Shown: in pieces, positions 9,245 through 17,671 of the stretch
Layout of the letters: each line of letters begins with the position of its first letter
How positions within the stretch are numbered: position 1 is the first letter of the stretch
From: an uncultured Prevotella sp.
GTDB taxonomy: Bacteria; Bacteroidota; Bacteroidia; Bacteroidales; Bacteroidaceae
Reading direction: 5' to 3'
DNA: 31,690 nucleotides
NCBI GenBank assembly: GCA_934254985.1
Contig: CAKQMS010000034.1
Location: 1 to 31,690, forward strand
Program-made: the position numbers and the translations under genes
The notes under the pieces: model-generated
The model's database searches: none
Told to the model about the DNA's origin: nothing
The model's input: only the letters and a program-made list of their open reading frames with translations

Positions 9245-9283
9245 AAAGCACGATGCAGAATAGAATGTACAGCATCGTGCTTT
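9245..9283 (-). terminator. Terminator after the gene remnant
   Basis: A perfect 12-bp stem AAAGCACGATGC/GCATCGTGCTTT (9245-9256 with 9272-9283) has a 15-nt loop and T-rich RNA past it on the minus strand. It lies 20 bases past the stop of the remnant at 9303, so it is probably the original terminator of the lost gene. Confidence 0.85.
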
Positions 9284-9302
9284 ATGGTTTTTAACTAAAA
9301 AT

Positions 9303-9533
9303 TTATTCGTTTATCATCAGATAGAATGCAAGAGCCCAGTCTTGGTCGTTGGCAAAAGCATCTGCGAAATGAGCTTGCTCGCCATTGATGCGCTTTGGAT
9401 AGACAAAGGCACAACTGCCGGTGCCATCTTCGAAGACATTGCATAGATTGCTGCGAACCACTTCCTTTGCCTTGTCCATATACTCCTCGCTACCTGTAGC
9501 CAACGCATAGTAGTAGTAAACAATACAATAAAA
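9303..9533 (-). pseudogene. C-terminal remnant of a larger, lost gene
   Basis: A minus-strand frame of 76 codons encodes a coherent protein end (YYYALATGSEEYMDKAKEVV..., then GSCAFVYPKRINGEQAHFAD, then ANDQDWALAFYLMINE). An in-frame TAG at 9534-9536 closes it upstream, and no ATG or upstream domain is present. The helical pattern and the ANDQDWALAFYL ending resemble the C-terminus of alpha/alpha-barrel glycoside-hydrolase-type proteins, but I cannot name the family. The intact terminator 20 bases downstream supports a 5' deletion rather than a real small gene. A short functional ORF using the TTG at 9501-9503 is possible but unlikely. Confidence 0.6.
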
Positions 9534-9660
9534 CTATCAAATATAGGAAAATCATTCATTTATCGGTAATTATCATTCATAATGCCACCTATAGCAACCT
9601 TTCATCATATAAATATAAGATAAAAACAAAAAAACTCACTTTTACTTTTAACTTATTTCA

Positions 9661-9668
9661 TATTTTTG
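9661..9668 (+). promoter_or_regulatory. Possible -7 element of the ECF sigma operon
   Basis: TATTTTTG followed by CA fits the -7 consensus 52 bases before the first gene of the operon. The -33 region (CTTTTACTTTTAA) has no TTTG at the right distance. The operon may therefore depend on an alternative sigma factor, perhaps its own product. Confidence 0.4.
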
Positions 9669-9719
9669 CATCTATATAAATGAAAGCTTTCAACAACAAG
9701 AGAATTCACAATTAAAACA

Positions 9720-10055
9720 ATGAAGAATATGAAAACCAAGAACATCACAAGATTGATTGGAACAGGATTGTTGAAGAGCATCATCGTGTGCATGATGTTG
9801 CTAATAGGTTCCATCACACCATCAATGGCAAAAGGTAAACATAGTGTAAGTCGTCGTCCACACTATACACATCGCAATCATGTTTACAGAACATTTAGAC
9901 CAACAAGAGGCACAGTATTCCTCACTCGTCCAAGAGGAGGTAGGTATCACTATATAGGCAAACATAGATATTGGTTGGCAGACAATGTGTTGTACGACAT
10001 AGTACCTATGGGAAAGAAAGGAATACAATATATTGTCATAAAGGTAGTAAAGTAA
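9720..10055 (+). CDS. Small basic exported protein, first gene of the ECF sigma operon
   Basis: Encodes 111 aa. A long signal peptide (positive N-terminus, hydrophobic core about residues 18-33, cleavage likely after SMA) leaves a mature chain of about 73 residues that is strongly basic and rich in Arg, His and Tyr (SRRPHYTHRNHVYRTFRPTR). The second half (HYIGKHRYWLADNVLYDIV...YIVIKVV) loosely resembles small DUF6515-type exported proteins of Bacteroidota; this is tentative. It lies 24 bases upstream of the sigma factor gene and is probably co-transcribed, which suggests a role in envelope stress or nucleic-acid/polyanion contact; that role is a guess. A second ATG at 9729 could also serve as start. 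Confidence 0.7.
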   Translation: MKNMKTKNITRLIGTGLLKSIIVCMMLLIGSITPSMAKGKHSVSRRPHYTHRNHVYRTFRPTRGTVFLTRPRGGRYHYIGKHRYWLADNVLYDIVPMGKKGIQYIVIKVVK

Positions 10056-10079
10056 AAAGGTAAAAAGTAAAAAAGAATA

Positions 10080-10637
10080 ATGGAAATAAACATCCTCGAC
10101 AATCAACAATTGCTCCGAATGCTGTTTGACGAACAGCAAAAGGAGCAAGGCTTCAGACTATTGATGCAGAAATATGGCAATAAGATATATTGGCACATCA
10201 GACGCATCGTAGTTGGAAGAGAAGATGCAGAAGATGTTGTACAGGAAACTCTTATCAAGATATTCTCTAATATCTCCGATTTCCATGGCGATGCAGCACA
10301 GTTACCAGCATGGATGTACCGAATAGCAACAAGAGAAGCTCTACAGATGCTAAGAAGAAAGACGAGTATTTTTCAAAGTATCGACTCTCTAAACAATACA
10401 CTTATAGACACGCTGAAAGCAGAATGCGACATAGGAGATTCTTCTGAGCGATTGCTGCAAGAGGCAATTCTTACTCTACCAACCACACAGCGATTGGTGT
10501 TCAACATGCGCTACTACGACGACATGGACTATGAACAGATAGCTACTGTAACGGGTAAGAAAGTTGGCACACTAAAAACCAACTATCACTATGCTTCAGA
10601 TCATATAAAACAATATATAAAGGAGAAAACACAATGA
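10080..10637 (+). CDS. ECF-family RNA polymerase sigma factor
   Basis: The 185-aa protein has the two-domain layout of ECF sigma factors. Region 2 runs about residues 24-93, with EDAEDVVQETLIKIF (48-62) and the WMYRIATREALQMLRR -10-binding helix (78-93). Region 4 runs about 125-180, with LPTTQRLVFNMRYYDDMDYEQIATVTG and the recognition helix VGTLKTNYHYA. It directs RNA polymerase to a small regulon, usually including its own operon. It overlaps the next gene by 4 bases (ATGA), a typical sigma/anti-sigma coupling. The specific stimulus cannot be read, but the downstream Spy-like gene suggests envelope stress. Confidence 0.93.
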   Translation: MEINILDNQQLLRMLFDEQQKEQGFRLLMQKYGNKIYWHIRRIVVGREDAEDVVQETLIKIFSNISDFHGDAAQLPAWMYRIATREALQMLRRKTSIFQSIDSLNNTLIDTLKAECDIGDSSERLLQEAILTLPTTQRLVFNMRYYDDMDYEQIATVTGKKVGTLKTNYHYASDHIKQYIKEKTQ

Positions 10638-10981
10638 AGACTGATAATAAAAAGGAAATGCCTTTCCCTGAAACGGAACAATATGTAAGCGACCTTATTG
10701 CCAAGAAAACAGAATTGGCTATAATGGAAAGCAAGCATGAGAGCAAAAGGGAATACTACGAAAAGATGAGCGTTAAAACATTGGTAGGCATAGCAGCCTC
10801 AGTACTCTTTGTGCTAACACTTTGCTGGAACGACTCGATACCAGAGACAGAAACCGTGCCACAACAGACAGAAAGCGTAAAAAATAGTCCTCTAGACATT
10901 TTTTTGGCAAATATCTCCGATAACGAAGCGCAAAAAATCGATTGCTATGATATCGATGATATTCCTGAATATTATAACTAA
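10634..10981 (+). CDS. Putative membrane anti-sigma factor
   Basis: Encodes 115 aa. A cytoplasmic N-terminal half (about residues 1-47, rich in charged residues) is followed by one transmembrane helix (about 48-65, TLVGIAASVLFVLTLCW) and a short periplasmic tail ending in PLDIFLANISDNEAQ...DIPEYYN. There is no clear zinc-binding anti-sigma motif. The ATGA overlap with the sigma gene, the single membrane span and the position make an anti-sigma role likely, but this is inferred from context. The tail resembles those of small membrane proteins paired with ECF sigma factors in Bacteroides. Confidence 0.7.
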   Translation: MKTDNKKEMPFPETEQYVSDLIAKKTELAIMESKHESKREYYEKMSVKTLVGIAASVLFVLTLCWNDSIPETETVPQQTESVKNSPLDIFLANISDNEAQKIDCYDIDDIPEYYN

Positions 10982-11010
10982 TATTGTCAACAACTAAATA
11001 ACAAAAAGCT

Positions 11011-11451
11011 ATGAAACAAGTAGTATTATCTATCCTCTTTTGCCTAATGGCAATAAGCGGAATGGCACAGAAGCATGGTTCGTTTAACGAGCGTTTGTTT
11101 AATGCTAAAGTTGCTGAAATTACATATCAGCTACATCTTACAGACAAGCAGGTTTCAGATTTTCGCCCCATCTACATGCAATACAATAAAGATATGATTG
11201 CGGCATGGGGAACTGAAGAAAACATGGCAGAGCCTGCAAAAACTTCAGAAGAGGCAGCGGCTTTGGTGAAGCATCGTATGGCTCGACAGCAAAGAGCTCA
11301 AGAAATACGTATGAACTATACCGATAAGTTTGCCAAAGTACTTTCAGCAAACCAGCTACAAAAGTTCTATAAAGTAGAAAATGGAATTCAAAAGCGACTA
11401 CGGGAAAGAAAACTTCATAAATCATCTAAATTTGGAAAAAGAAAAAGATAA
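11011..11451 (+). CDS. Spy/CpxP-like periplasmic stress protein
   Basis: Encodes 146 aa with a signal peptide (MKQVVLSILFCLMAISGMA, then Q). The mature part is helical and highly charged. It has two LTxxQ-type motifs, LTDKQVSDFRPIYMQYN (43-59) and LSANQLQKFYKVE (111-123), as in Spy and CpxP chaperone-like proteins. The C-terminus is a strongly basic tail (KRLRERKLHKSSKFGKRKR). It is the last gene of the ECF operon, 29 bases after the anti-sigma-like gene. Likely roles are a periplasmic chaperone or a feedback sensor for the sigma/anti-sigma pair; the family assignment rests on motifs and context. Confidence 0.75.
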   Translation: MKQVVLSILFCLMAISGMAQKHGSFNERLFNAKVAEITYQLHLTDKQVSDFRPIYMQYNKDMIAAWGTEENMAEPAKTSEEAAALVKHRMARQQRAQEIRMNYTDKFAKVLSANQLQKFYKVENGIQKRLRERKLHKSSKFGKRKR

Positions 11452-11473
11452 CAACACATAGTAGATTAGTTTT

Positions 11474-11689
11474 TTATAGGAAGTTAGGAAACGGGAGAAA
11501 CCATAGATTTTTTTTCGTTGCGAGACGAGAGAATTCATAGTTAGTTTTATTTCGTTGCGAAACGAGAGAAAGGACAGTTTGTTTCGTTGTGAAACGAGGA
11601 TAAGCGTAAATTTTTTATTAACATAGGAATTAATAATTTGGATTAAAGTATAAACATTAGTGGTTTCTTAGTTTCCTAACGACCTATAA
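11474..11689. mobile_element. MITE-like element with terminal inverted repeats
   Basis: A 216-bp non-coding segment is bounded by 19-bp inverted ends, TTATAGGAAGTTAGGAAAC (11474-11492) and GTTTCCTAACGACCTATAA (11671-11689), with 17 of 19 positions pairing. Inside are three copies of a hairpin-forming repeat, at 11513-11533, 11550-11570 and 11582-11603. No ORF is present and I see no convincing target-site duplication. The right end lies 21 bases before the start codon of the next gene, so the element must carry or replace that gene's promoter region. Confidence 0.55.
11513..11603. repeat. Three copies of a TTTCGTTGCGAAACGAG hairpin repeat
   Basis: The copies read TTTCGTTGCGAGACGAGAGA, TTTCGTTGCGAAACGAGAGA and TTTCGTTGTGAAACGAGGAT, starting at 11513, 11550 and 11582 (spacings 37 and 32). 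Each is a short inverted repeat (TCGTT...AACGA). A degenerate fourth piece (GAAACGGGAGAAAC) lies at about 11488. Confidence 0.8.
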
Positions 11690-11710
11690 TCAAACAAATC
11701 AAAAGTTCAT

Positions 11711-12580
11711 ATGAGAAAAACATTATTACTTCTGTTAACAACATTAGCCATCACATCATTTGCACAAGAGGCAAATGAAGATGGACTTACATTTGTGGGG
11801 TTGCAGCGCGACTTCGCTGGTACCACCTTAGGTTATCGTAAAGCTAATATAGAAGGCAACGGTACAGATAACAAATCATTAGTAATCTACCTGCATGGCG
11901 GTTCAAGCTGTGGTACAGATAATACCACACAAATGAAAGAACCAGGCATAGACTCTATTGCCAACTATCTGGTAAGCCATCAGAAATCGGCAGTATTTGT
12001 GGTGCCTCAATGTCCTGATCGCAATAAGGGCTGGGGAGGCATGGCAAAGAATGTGAAAGCTTTATTAGATTTCACAGCCCAAACAGAAAATGTGGACATA
12101 AACATGATATATATATTTGGAGGTTCGATGGGTGGCACAGGAACTTGGAAGATGTTGTCAACATACCCAAACTTTTTTGCTGCAGGAATGCCATGTGCAG
12201 CAAATCCAAAGGGTATGAGTGCTGAAAATGTAGCTACCACTCCTGTATACAATGTGATGGGATTGGACGACAAGATTATGAATGGCGAAGTAAGAGCAAT
12301 AGCAGAAGACTTCATTAGCCAGCTACAACAACTTGGCGACGAAACCAAGTATGAGACCGTAGAAGGTTGGACACACGAAACTACATGTATACAAAGCTAT
12401 AGCACAGAACGTTTGGATTGGATATTTGCTCATAGAAAGCAATCGGCAGACGGTATCGAAACAACAGTAAACGATATATATGGCAACAATGCTTGGTATA
12501 CTTTGCAAGGAATAAAAACCACGCAACCATTATCACATGGACTATATATACATAATGGTAAAAAGGTAATGGTAAAATAA
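11711..12580 (+). CDS. Secreted alpha/beta hydrolase (esterase-like)
   Basis: Encodes 289 aa with a signal peptide (MRKTLLLLLTTLAITSFA, then QEA). The fold motifs are an oxyanion-hole segment YLHGGSS (60-66), the nucleophile elbow FGGSMGG with S139, a likely acid D186/D187 (MGLDDK) and H222 (WTHETT). This layout matches poly(3-hydroxybutyrate) depolymerase/feruloyl-esterase-like hydrolases, so the substrate may be an ester on a plant or microbial polymer, not determinable here. The last 40 residues (AWYTLQGIKTTQ...GLYIHNGKKVMVK) form a C-terminal tail common on exported Prevotella and Bacteroides proteins, resembling a sorting or anchoring domain. The gene follows the MITE-like element and ends at a strong shared terminator. 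Confidence 0.85.
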   Translation: MRKTLLLLLTTLAITSFAQEANEDGLTFVGLQRDFAGTTLGYRKANIEGNGTDNKSLVIYLHGGSSCGTDNTTQMKEPGIDSIANYLVSHQKSAVFVVPQCPDRNKGWGGMAKNVKALLDFTAQTENVDINMIYIFGGSMGGTGTWKMLSTYPNFFAAGMPCAANPKGMSAENVATTPVYNVMGLDDKIMNGEVRAIAEDFISQLQQLGDETKYETVEGWTHETTCIQSYSTERLDWIFAHRKQSADGIETTVNDIYGNNAWYTLQGIKTTQPLSHGLYIHNGKKVMVK

Positions 12581-12604
12581 TTATAGAAGAACTAATAACA
12601 AAAC

Positions 12605-12642
12605 AATAAGGGTTCACATCTTGGATGATGTGAACCCTTATT
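12605..12642. terminator. Bidirectional terminator between hydrolase gene and nuoN
   Basis: A perfect 16-bp stem (12605-12620 with 12627-12642, AATAAGGGTTCACATC/GATGTGAACCCTTATT) has a 6-nt loop and A/T tracts on both sides. It serves the convergent hydrolase gene and the end of the nuo operon. Confidence 0.92.
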
Positions 12643-12668
12643 ATTTTGTTATTCATTCAATCAGCTTA

Positions 12669-14126
12669 TTAGTACAAAGCTGCTGCATAAATCCATGTGT
12701 ATACACCACTTACAATACCAAACAATACTACGCCAAGTGTACACAAAGCGAGAGCCAACTTAGTCTCTGGCTTAGAAACGAACTTAGCAATAGGCTTCTC
12801 ACTTGGCTTGATATACATAGCCTTAACGATGAGAAGATAGTAGTAGAGGCTTATCACGGTGTTTACCAAAGCGATGAACACTACAACATAGGTAACGATA
12901 CCCATTGTGGTGTCGATGGTATAATCGTTGAGGGATGCCATGAAGATGAAGAACTTCGAGAACATACCTGCAAATGGAGGAATACCACCAAGTGAGAACA
13001 AAGCCAATGTCATAAGGAATGACAAATGAGGATTTGTCTTGTAGAGTCCGTCGTAGTCGCTGATGTTAACAGCCTTAGCATCGTGGTTCTCGATAACTGC
13101 GATGATACCAAATACAGCGAGGTTGGCTACGATGTAGATAAGTACATAGTAAGACAAAGCTGTGGTAGCATAAGCAGATGGTGAGAGCAGAGCCAACATG
13201 ATGTATCCAGCCTGTGAGATAGAACTGAAAGCCATGAAGCGCTTGATGTTCTCCTGACGGATGGCAAAAAGGTTGGCTACTGTGATAGACAACACGATGA
13301 TGATGCAGAGCATTGGATGCCAGAATGTGATGATGTTGGCAAAAACCTTTGTGAGAATAGTAAGAGCAGCAAAAGCAGCTGCACCCTTAGAGATAACACT
13401 GAGGTAACCAGCAACAACAGAAGGAGCGCCCTGATAAGTATCGGCAGTCCAGAAGTGGAAAGGAACAAGCGAAAGCTTGAAAGCCAAACCGCTAAAGAAG
13501 AATACCAAACCTGCGATGGTGAGAGGAGTTGCAGTGATGTTGTTGGCAACATTATCGAAATAGAGGTTGCCGAGAGCACCATAGAGCATACTCAAACCAT
13601 AGATCATTACACCGCTAGAGAAAGTAGCTGTGAGGATGAACTTTGCGCCAGCCTCTGCACATTCATTCTTCCACTTGTCGAAAGCAACGAGGCATGCCAT
13701 AGGCACACTCGCCATTTCCAAACCAAGGAAGAAGAGGAGGAAGTGGTTGGCACTAACCATCACATTCATACCAAGCAATGTAGAAAGAACCAAGAGATAG
13801 AACTCGCCCTGGAACTTACTACGGTTTTCATCGTTGAGCCATTCCTTAGCCTGAAGGCAAACGATAAGTGTACCGAAAGCAAGGATAGACTTGATAACGC
13901 TGATAGAAGGAGTGGTATGATACATACCTCCGAACGCAGAGTCGCTAACACCTACGCTGATGGTGAATGCTACATGAGCAAGCAGCAAAGCGCAGACAAG
14001 TGTGTTCAACCAACCACGATAACGCTTGTTTGCTGTTATGAAGTCAGCCACAAACACTATTACCATAAGAAGCACGAGGCTAACTTCTGGTATCATATTC
14101 AAAAATTGACTGTAATCTATTTGCAT
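12669..14126 (-). CDS. nuoN: Complex I membrane subunit N
   Basis: Antiporter-like proton-channel subunit of the membrane arm of complex I. At 485 aa it is the usual length, built of about 14 transmembrane helices. The discontinuous-helix region with LSLVPFHFWTADTYQGAPSV and the following VISKGAAAF lysine segment is typical of NuoN/ND2. It is the last gene of the operon and ends 27 bases from the shared terminator. Gap to nuoM is 21 bases. Confidence 0.95.
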   Translation of the reverse strand: MQIDYSQFLNMIPEVSLVLLMVIVFVADFITANKRYRGWLNTLVCALLLAHVAFTISVGVSDSAFGGMYHTTPSISVIKSILAFGTLIVCLQAKEWLNDENRSKFQGEFYLLVLSTLLGMNVMVSANHFLLFFLGLEMASVPMACLVAFDKWKNECAEAGAKFILTATFSSGVMIYGLSMLYGALGNLYFDNVANNITATPLTIAGLVFFFSGLAFKLSLVPFHFWTADTYQGAPSVVAGYLSVISKGAAAFAALTILTKVFANIITFWHPMLCIIIVLSITVANLFAIRQENIKRFMAFSSISQAGYIMLALLSPSAYATTALSYYVLIYIVANLAVFGIIAVIENHDAKAVNISDYDGLYKTNPHLSFLMTLALFSLGGIPPFAGMFSKFFIFMASLNDYTIDTTMGIVTYVVVFIALVNTVISLYYYLLIVKAMYIKPSEKPIAKFVSKPETKLALALCTLGVVLFGIVSGVYTWIYAAALY

Positions 14127-14147
14127 GATTTCTATAATGTTATAGCG

Positions 14148-15659
14148 TTAAAGTGATACATAAGTTGAATAAAGACCTATGTGCTTGATGATAGGACCTA
14201 CTGCATCGGTGATGATGTTCTGTGCCCACATTGGAGCGAGACCAAGACCAGCTACGCAAGCGATAAGTCCAATTACAGCAACACGCTCATCCCATGTAGC
14301 ATCGTGAAGTTCGAGGAACTTAGGATTAGCAACCTTCTCAAACAATATCTTACCAACTACACGGAGAATGTAGACAGCAGTGATAACGATTGAAGTACAA
14401 GCAATGATGGTGCAAGTACGACGGAAGGTATCGCCATTCTCGAATGAACCTACGAAGATGTTCATCTCGGCGACGAAACCGGAGAAGCCTGGCAAACCAA
14501 GGTTAGCAAGACCTGCGATAACATAACCTACAGAGAGGAATGGGATAATCTGCATCAAACCACCGAGGTAGCGAACGTCGCGAGTACCAGCACGATGATA
14601 GATCATACCGATAACGGCGAAGAACAATGCAGTCATCAAACCGTGAGAAAGCATCTGAAGAACCGCACCTGTGATAGCAGTCTGGGTAGACATCAAGAGT
14701 GCGAACAATACCATGCCACAGTGAGAAACTGAAGAGTAGGCATTGATGTACTTAAGGTCGGTCTGTACACATGCAGACAAAGCACCATATACTACAGAGA
14801 TAGTAGTAAGGATGAGGAATACAGGAGCCCACATATCGAGAGCATCTGGCATAAGATACATAGCGATACGGAAGCAACCATAACCACCAAGCTTCATCAA
14901 TACACCTGCGTGGAGCATAGATACTGCTGTAGGCGCACTAGCGTGACCATCAGGAGACCATGTATGGAATGGGAACAAAGCACCAAGAACACCGAAACCG
15001 ATGAAGATGAGTGGGAAGAACACATTCTGAACCTGTACTGGAATATTGTGCATAGCAGCAATCTCATTGATATCCATAGTGGTAGCACCGCTATAGAAAT
15101 AGATTGCAAGGATACCGATGATAAGCAAAGCAGATCCTCCCATAAGCATCAAGGTAAGCTTCATTGCTGAGTATTCCTTAGCTCCACTACCCCATACACC
15201 AATCAAGAGATACATTGGGATAAGAGCAACCTCATAGAACATGAACATAGTGAACAAGTCCTTAGAGATAAAGAATCCGAACACACCAGTAGAAAGGAGT
15301 ACGAACCAGAGGAAGTATTCCTTCTTCATAGGCTGCATCTGCCAAGAAGCAAAAGTACCTGTGAAGACGATGATGCCTGAAAGCAATATCATCACAACAG
15401 AGATACCATCAACGCCAGTAGCGAAGTTGATATGGAAAGGTTGGAACCAAGGGATGGTGTCGCCAAGAATCATAGGATACTGATCAGCAGGCATAACCTC
15501 TCTTGTGGCAACGAAATCGAATACGAGATAAATGGACAAGCCAAGCAAAGCTGTAGCACCTGCCACCATCACGCCACGCACCTGATTATCGTTCTTGGCC
15601 AACCAAAGGCCGAAGAGCATCAGTACGGGAATTACTACAAATAATGTTAGATATGTCAT
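14148..15659 (-). CDS. nuoM: Complex I membrane subunit M
   Basis: Antiporter-like proton-pumping subunit; 503 aa, about 14 transmembrane helices. The conserved block FPFHTWSPDGHASAPTAVSMLHAGVLMKLGG contains the broken helix and channel residues of the family. The glutamate in GSGAKEYSAMKL is the one expected in transmembrane helix 5. It lies between nuoL (14 bases upstream) and nuoN in the standard order. Confidence 0.96.
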   Translation of the reverse strand: MTYLTLFVVIPVLMLFGLWLAKNDNQVRGVMVAGATALLGLSIYLVFDFVATREVMPADQYPMILGDTIPWFQPFHINFATGVDGISVVMILLSGIIVFTGTFASWQMQPMKKEYFLWFVLLSTGVFGFFISKDLFTMFMFYEVALIPMYLLIGVWGSGAKEYSAMKLTLMLMGGSALLIIGILAIYFYSGATTMDINEIAAMHNIPVQVQNVFFPLIFIGFGVLGALFPFHTWSPDGHASAPTAVSMLHAGVLMKLGGYGCFRIAMYLMPDALDMWAPVFLILTTISVVYGALSACVQTDLKYINAYSSVSHCGMVLFALLMSTQTAITGAVLQMLSHGLMTALFFAVIGMIYHRAGTRDVRYLGGLMQIIPFLSVGYVIAGLANLGLPGFSGFVAEMNIFVGSFENGDTFRRTCTIIACTSIVITAVYILRVVGKILFEKVANPKFLELHDATWDERVAVIGLIACVAGLGLAPMWAQNIITDAVGPIIKHIGLYSTYVSL

Positions 15660-15673
15660 TGTTGTCTATTCTT

Positions 15674-17665
15674 TTAAATCAAACAAAGTAGTATTAACGT
15701 TAGGGCTACAGTGCCAGTAAGGAACCAAACAGCATACGATCTTACATCGCCACTCTGCCATGGACGTAGAGATTCACCAGCCTCGTTAGCACCCCAAGCC
15801 ATGAAGTTGAATGTGCCGTCAACACAATGACGGTCGAACCATGCAATAGGAGTAGACAAGCAACGGAAGATGAACTTATGTGTGATGAACATATAAACCT
15901 CGTCCATATAGAAACGCTTGTAAGCAGCACGATGCAAACGTGGCATCAGGCTATAAAGCTTGTCGGCGATAGGCTGCTTTTCACCTTTATATATATAGGT
16001 AGCCAAGCAGATGCTGATGATAGCGATGATAGTGCTGGTGAGAGCCACCTGTGTATCGAAGTGGATTGTGTAGTCGGTACCAGTAGCGGTAACAAAGCTA
16101 CCGAAGCTACCACCCCATCCGAGGAATCCGCCAAGTGTGGTGTAGATACCAACACCAACGGTGATAACACAGAGTACTATCAAAGGAATAGTCATTGTCA
16201 ATGGTGCCTCATGAGGAGTGTGTGCGGCATGGAGTTCCTTGTTCTCTGTACCCCAGAAGATACCGTAGTACAAACGGAACATATAGAAAGCTGTCATTGC
16301 AGCAACACCTGTCATAATCCATCCTACTACTGGGCTATAAGCGAAGCAAGCTGTGATAATCTCATCCTTTGAGCTAAAGCCTGAGAAGAATGGGATACCA
16401 GCGATGGCAAGACAAGAGATAAGGAATGTGGCATGTGTGATAGGCATATACTTGCGCAAGCCACCCATTGCAGACATCTCGTTAGAGTGAACGGCATGGA
16501 TGATACAACCAGCACCGAGGAACAAACAAGCCTTGAACATGGCGTGTGTGAAGAGATGGAACATAGAAGCCATGTAGCCGAGTGAACCGTGGTTGTCGAT
16601 AACAGCCTCGTGACCAGGCATACAAACTCCGAGTGCTACCATCATGAAAGCAATCTGAGAGATTGTAGAGAATGCCAACACACGCTTGATATCGCTCTGA
16701 GCACAAGCTACAGCAGCAGCATAGAAAGCGGTGAAGACACCGATGTACACAACAATGCTCATTTGACCAGGAGCATACTCAATCCACAATGGGAACAAGC
16801 GGGCAATCTGGAACACACCAGCTACAACCATGGTAGCAGCGTGGATGAGGGCGCTGACAGGAGTAGGACCTTCCATAGCATCTGGCAACCAGATGTGCAA
16901 TGGGAACATAGCACTCTTACCTGCACCACCAATGAACATCAATACCAAAGCGGTAGGAATGATGAAGCCACCTGCTGCAACAGCCTTAGCAGCATCAACT
17001 GAGATGAACGAAGCTGTACCTGCTGCCATCTGAAGGTTGTCTACGAACGAGAAGCTGAACGACTCTGTGTAGTAACCAAAGATGAGGATACCAATGAGGA
17101 AGAACAAGTCGGCAAAGCGGGTTACGATAAACGCCTTCTTAGAAGCTGCAACTGCTGCATGCAAAGGATAGTAGAAACCAATGAGCAGGTATGAGCTTAC
17201 ACCCACGAGCTCCCAGAAGAGATACATCTGGAAGATGTTGGTAGCGAGAACCAAACCGAGCATTGACATGGTGAAGAGAGAAAGGAAAGCATAGTAGCGC
17301 TGGAAGCCCTTCTCACCGTGCATATATCCGAAAGAATATATGTGTACCATCAAGCTGACTGTAGAAATCACTATGAGCATCATTACCGAAATAGGATCGA
17401 GCATGATGCCAAGGTCGAAATGCAATGCGCCAAACTTCATCCATGTGAAGTTGTAAGGCACGATGGTAGCAAATGCCCCGTCGGCACAGCGGTCGGCAGT
17501 GAAATATCCGAATGCTGTAATATACGACAGGATGGTGACAATACCCAACGATGTAGTACCGATGAGACCAGCCACCTTATGTGACATCTTCATGCCTGCC
17601 AATCCCAAGATAAGGAATGAGAGCATAGGCAGAAGAAGTATCAGAAATGCATAACTGTAATCCAT
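15674..17665 (-). CDS. nuoL: Complex I membrane subunit L
   Basis: Largest antiporter-like subunit, 663 aa, which carries the lateral helix that ties the membrane arm together. The motif GGAGKSAMFPLHIWLPDAMEGP followed by PVSALIHAATMV is the family signature. The C-terminal extension (about residue 560 onward) fits the lateral helix and final membrane span. It starts 6 bases after nuoK ends, so the two are tightly coupled. Confidence 0.96.
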   Translation of the reverse strand: MDYSYAFLILLLPMLSFLILGLAGMKMSHKVAGLIGTTSLGIVTILSYITAFGYFTADRCADGAFATIVPYNFTWMKFGALHFDLGIMLDPISVMMLIVISTVSLMVHIYSFGYMHGEKGFQRYYAFLSLFTMSMLGLVLATNIFQMYLFWELVGVSSYLLIGFYYPLHAAVAASKKAFIVTRFADLFFLIGILIFGYYTESFSFSFVDNLQMAAGTASFISVDAAKAVAAGGFIIPTALVLMFIGGAGKSAMFPLHIWLPDAMEGPTPVSALIHAATMVVAGVFQIARLFPLWIEYAPGQMSIVVYIGVFTAFYAAAVACAQSDIKRVLAFSTISQIAFMMVALGVCMPGHEAVIDNHGSLGYMASMFHLFTHAMFKACLFLGAGCIIHAVHSNEMSAMGGLRKYMPITHATFLISCLAIAGIPFFSGFSSKDEIITACFAYSPVVGWIMTGVAAMTAFYMFRLYYGIFWGTENKELHAAHTPHEAPLTMTIPLIVLCVITVGVGIYTTLGGFLGWGGSFGSFVTATGTDYTIHFDTQVALTSTIIAIISICLATYIYKGEKQPIADKLYSLMPRLHRAAYKRFYMDEVYMFITHKFIFRCLSTPIAWFDRHCVDGTFNFMAWGANEAGESLRPWQSGDVRSYAVWFLTGTVALTLILLCLI

Positions 17666-17671
17666 TGTCTA

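Noticed and set aside
9317..9559. Overlapping 80-codon frame beginning MNDFPIFDSF on the minus strand
   Set aside because: It shifts out of the frame that carries the coherent remnant sequence (YYYALATGSEEY and onward) and has no protein-like pattern of its own.
11513..11603. Possible CRISPR array
   Set aside because: There are only three repeats of about 20 bases with unequal spacing and short AT-rich spacers, no cas genes nearby, and the array lies inside inverted ends.
13317..14156. Long open frame (279 codons) on the plus strand
   Set aside because: It is antisense to nuoN. The translation is low-complexity and rich in Cys, His, Glu and Ser with no known domain, as expected for the reverse of a membrane-protein gene.
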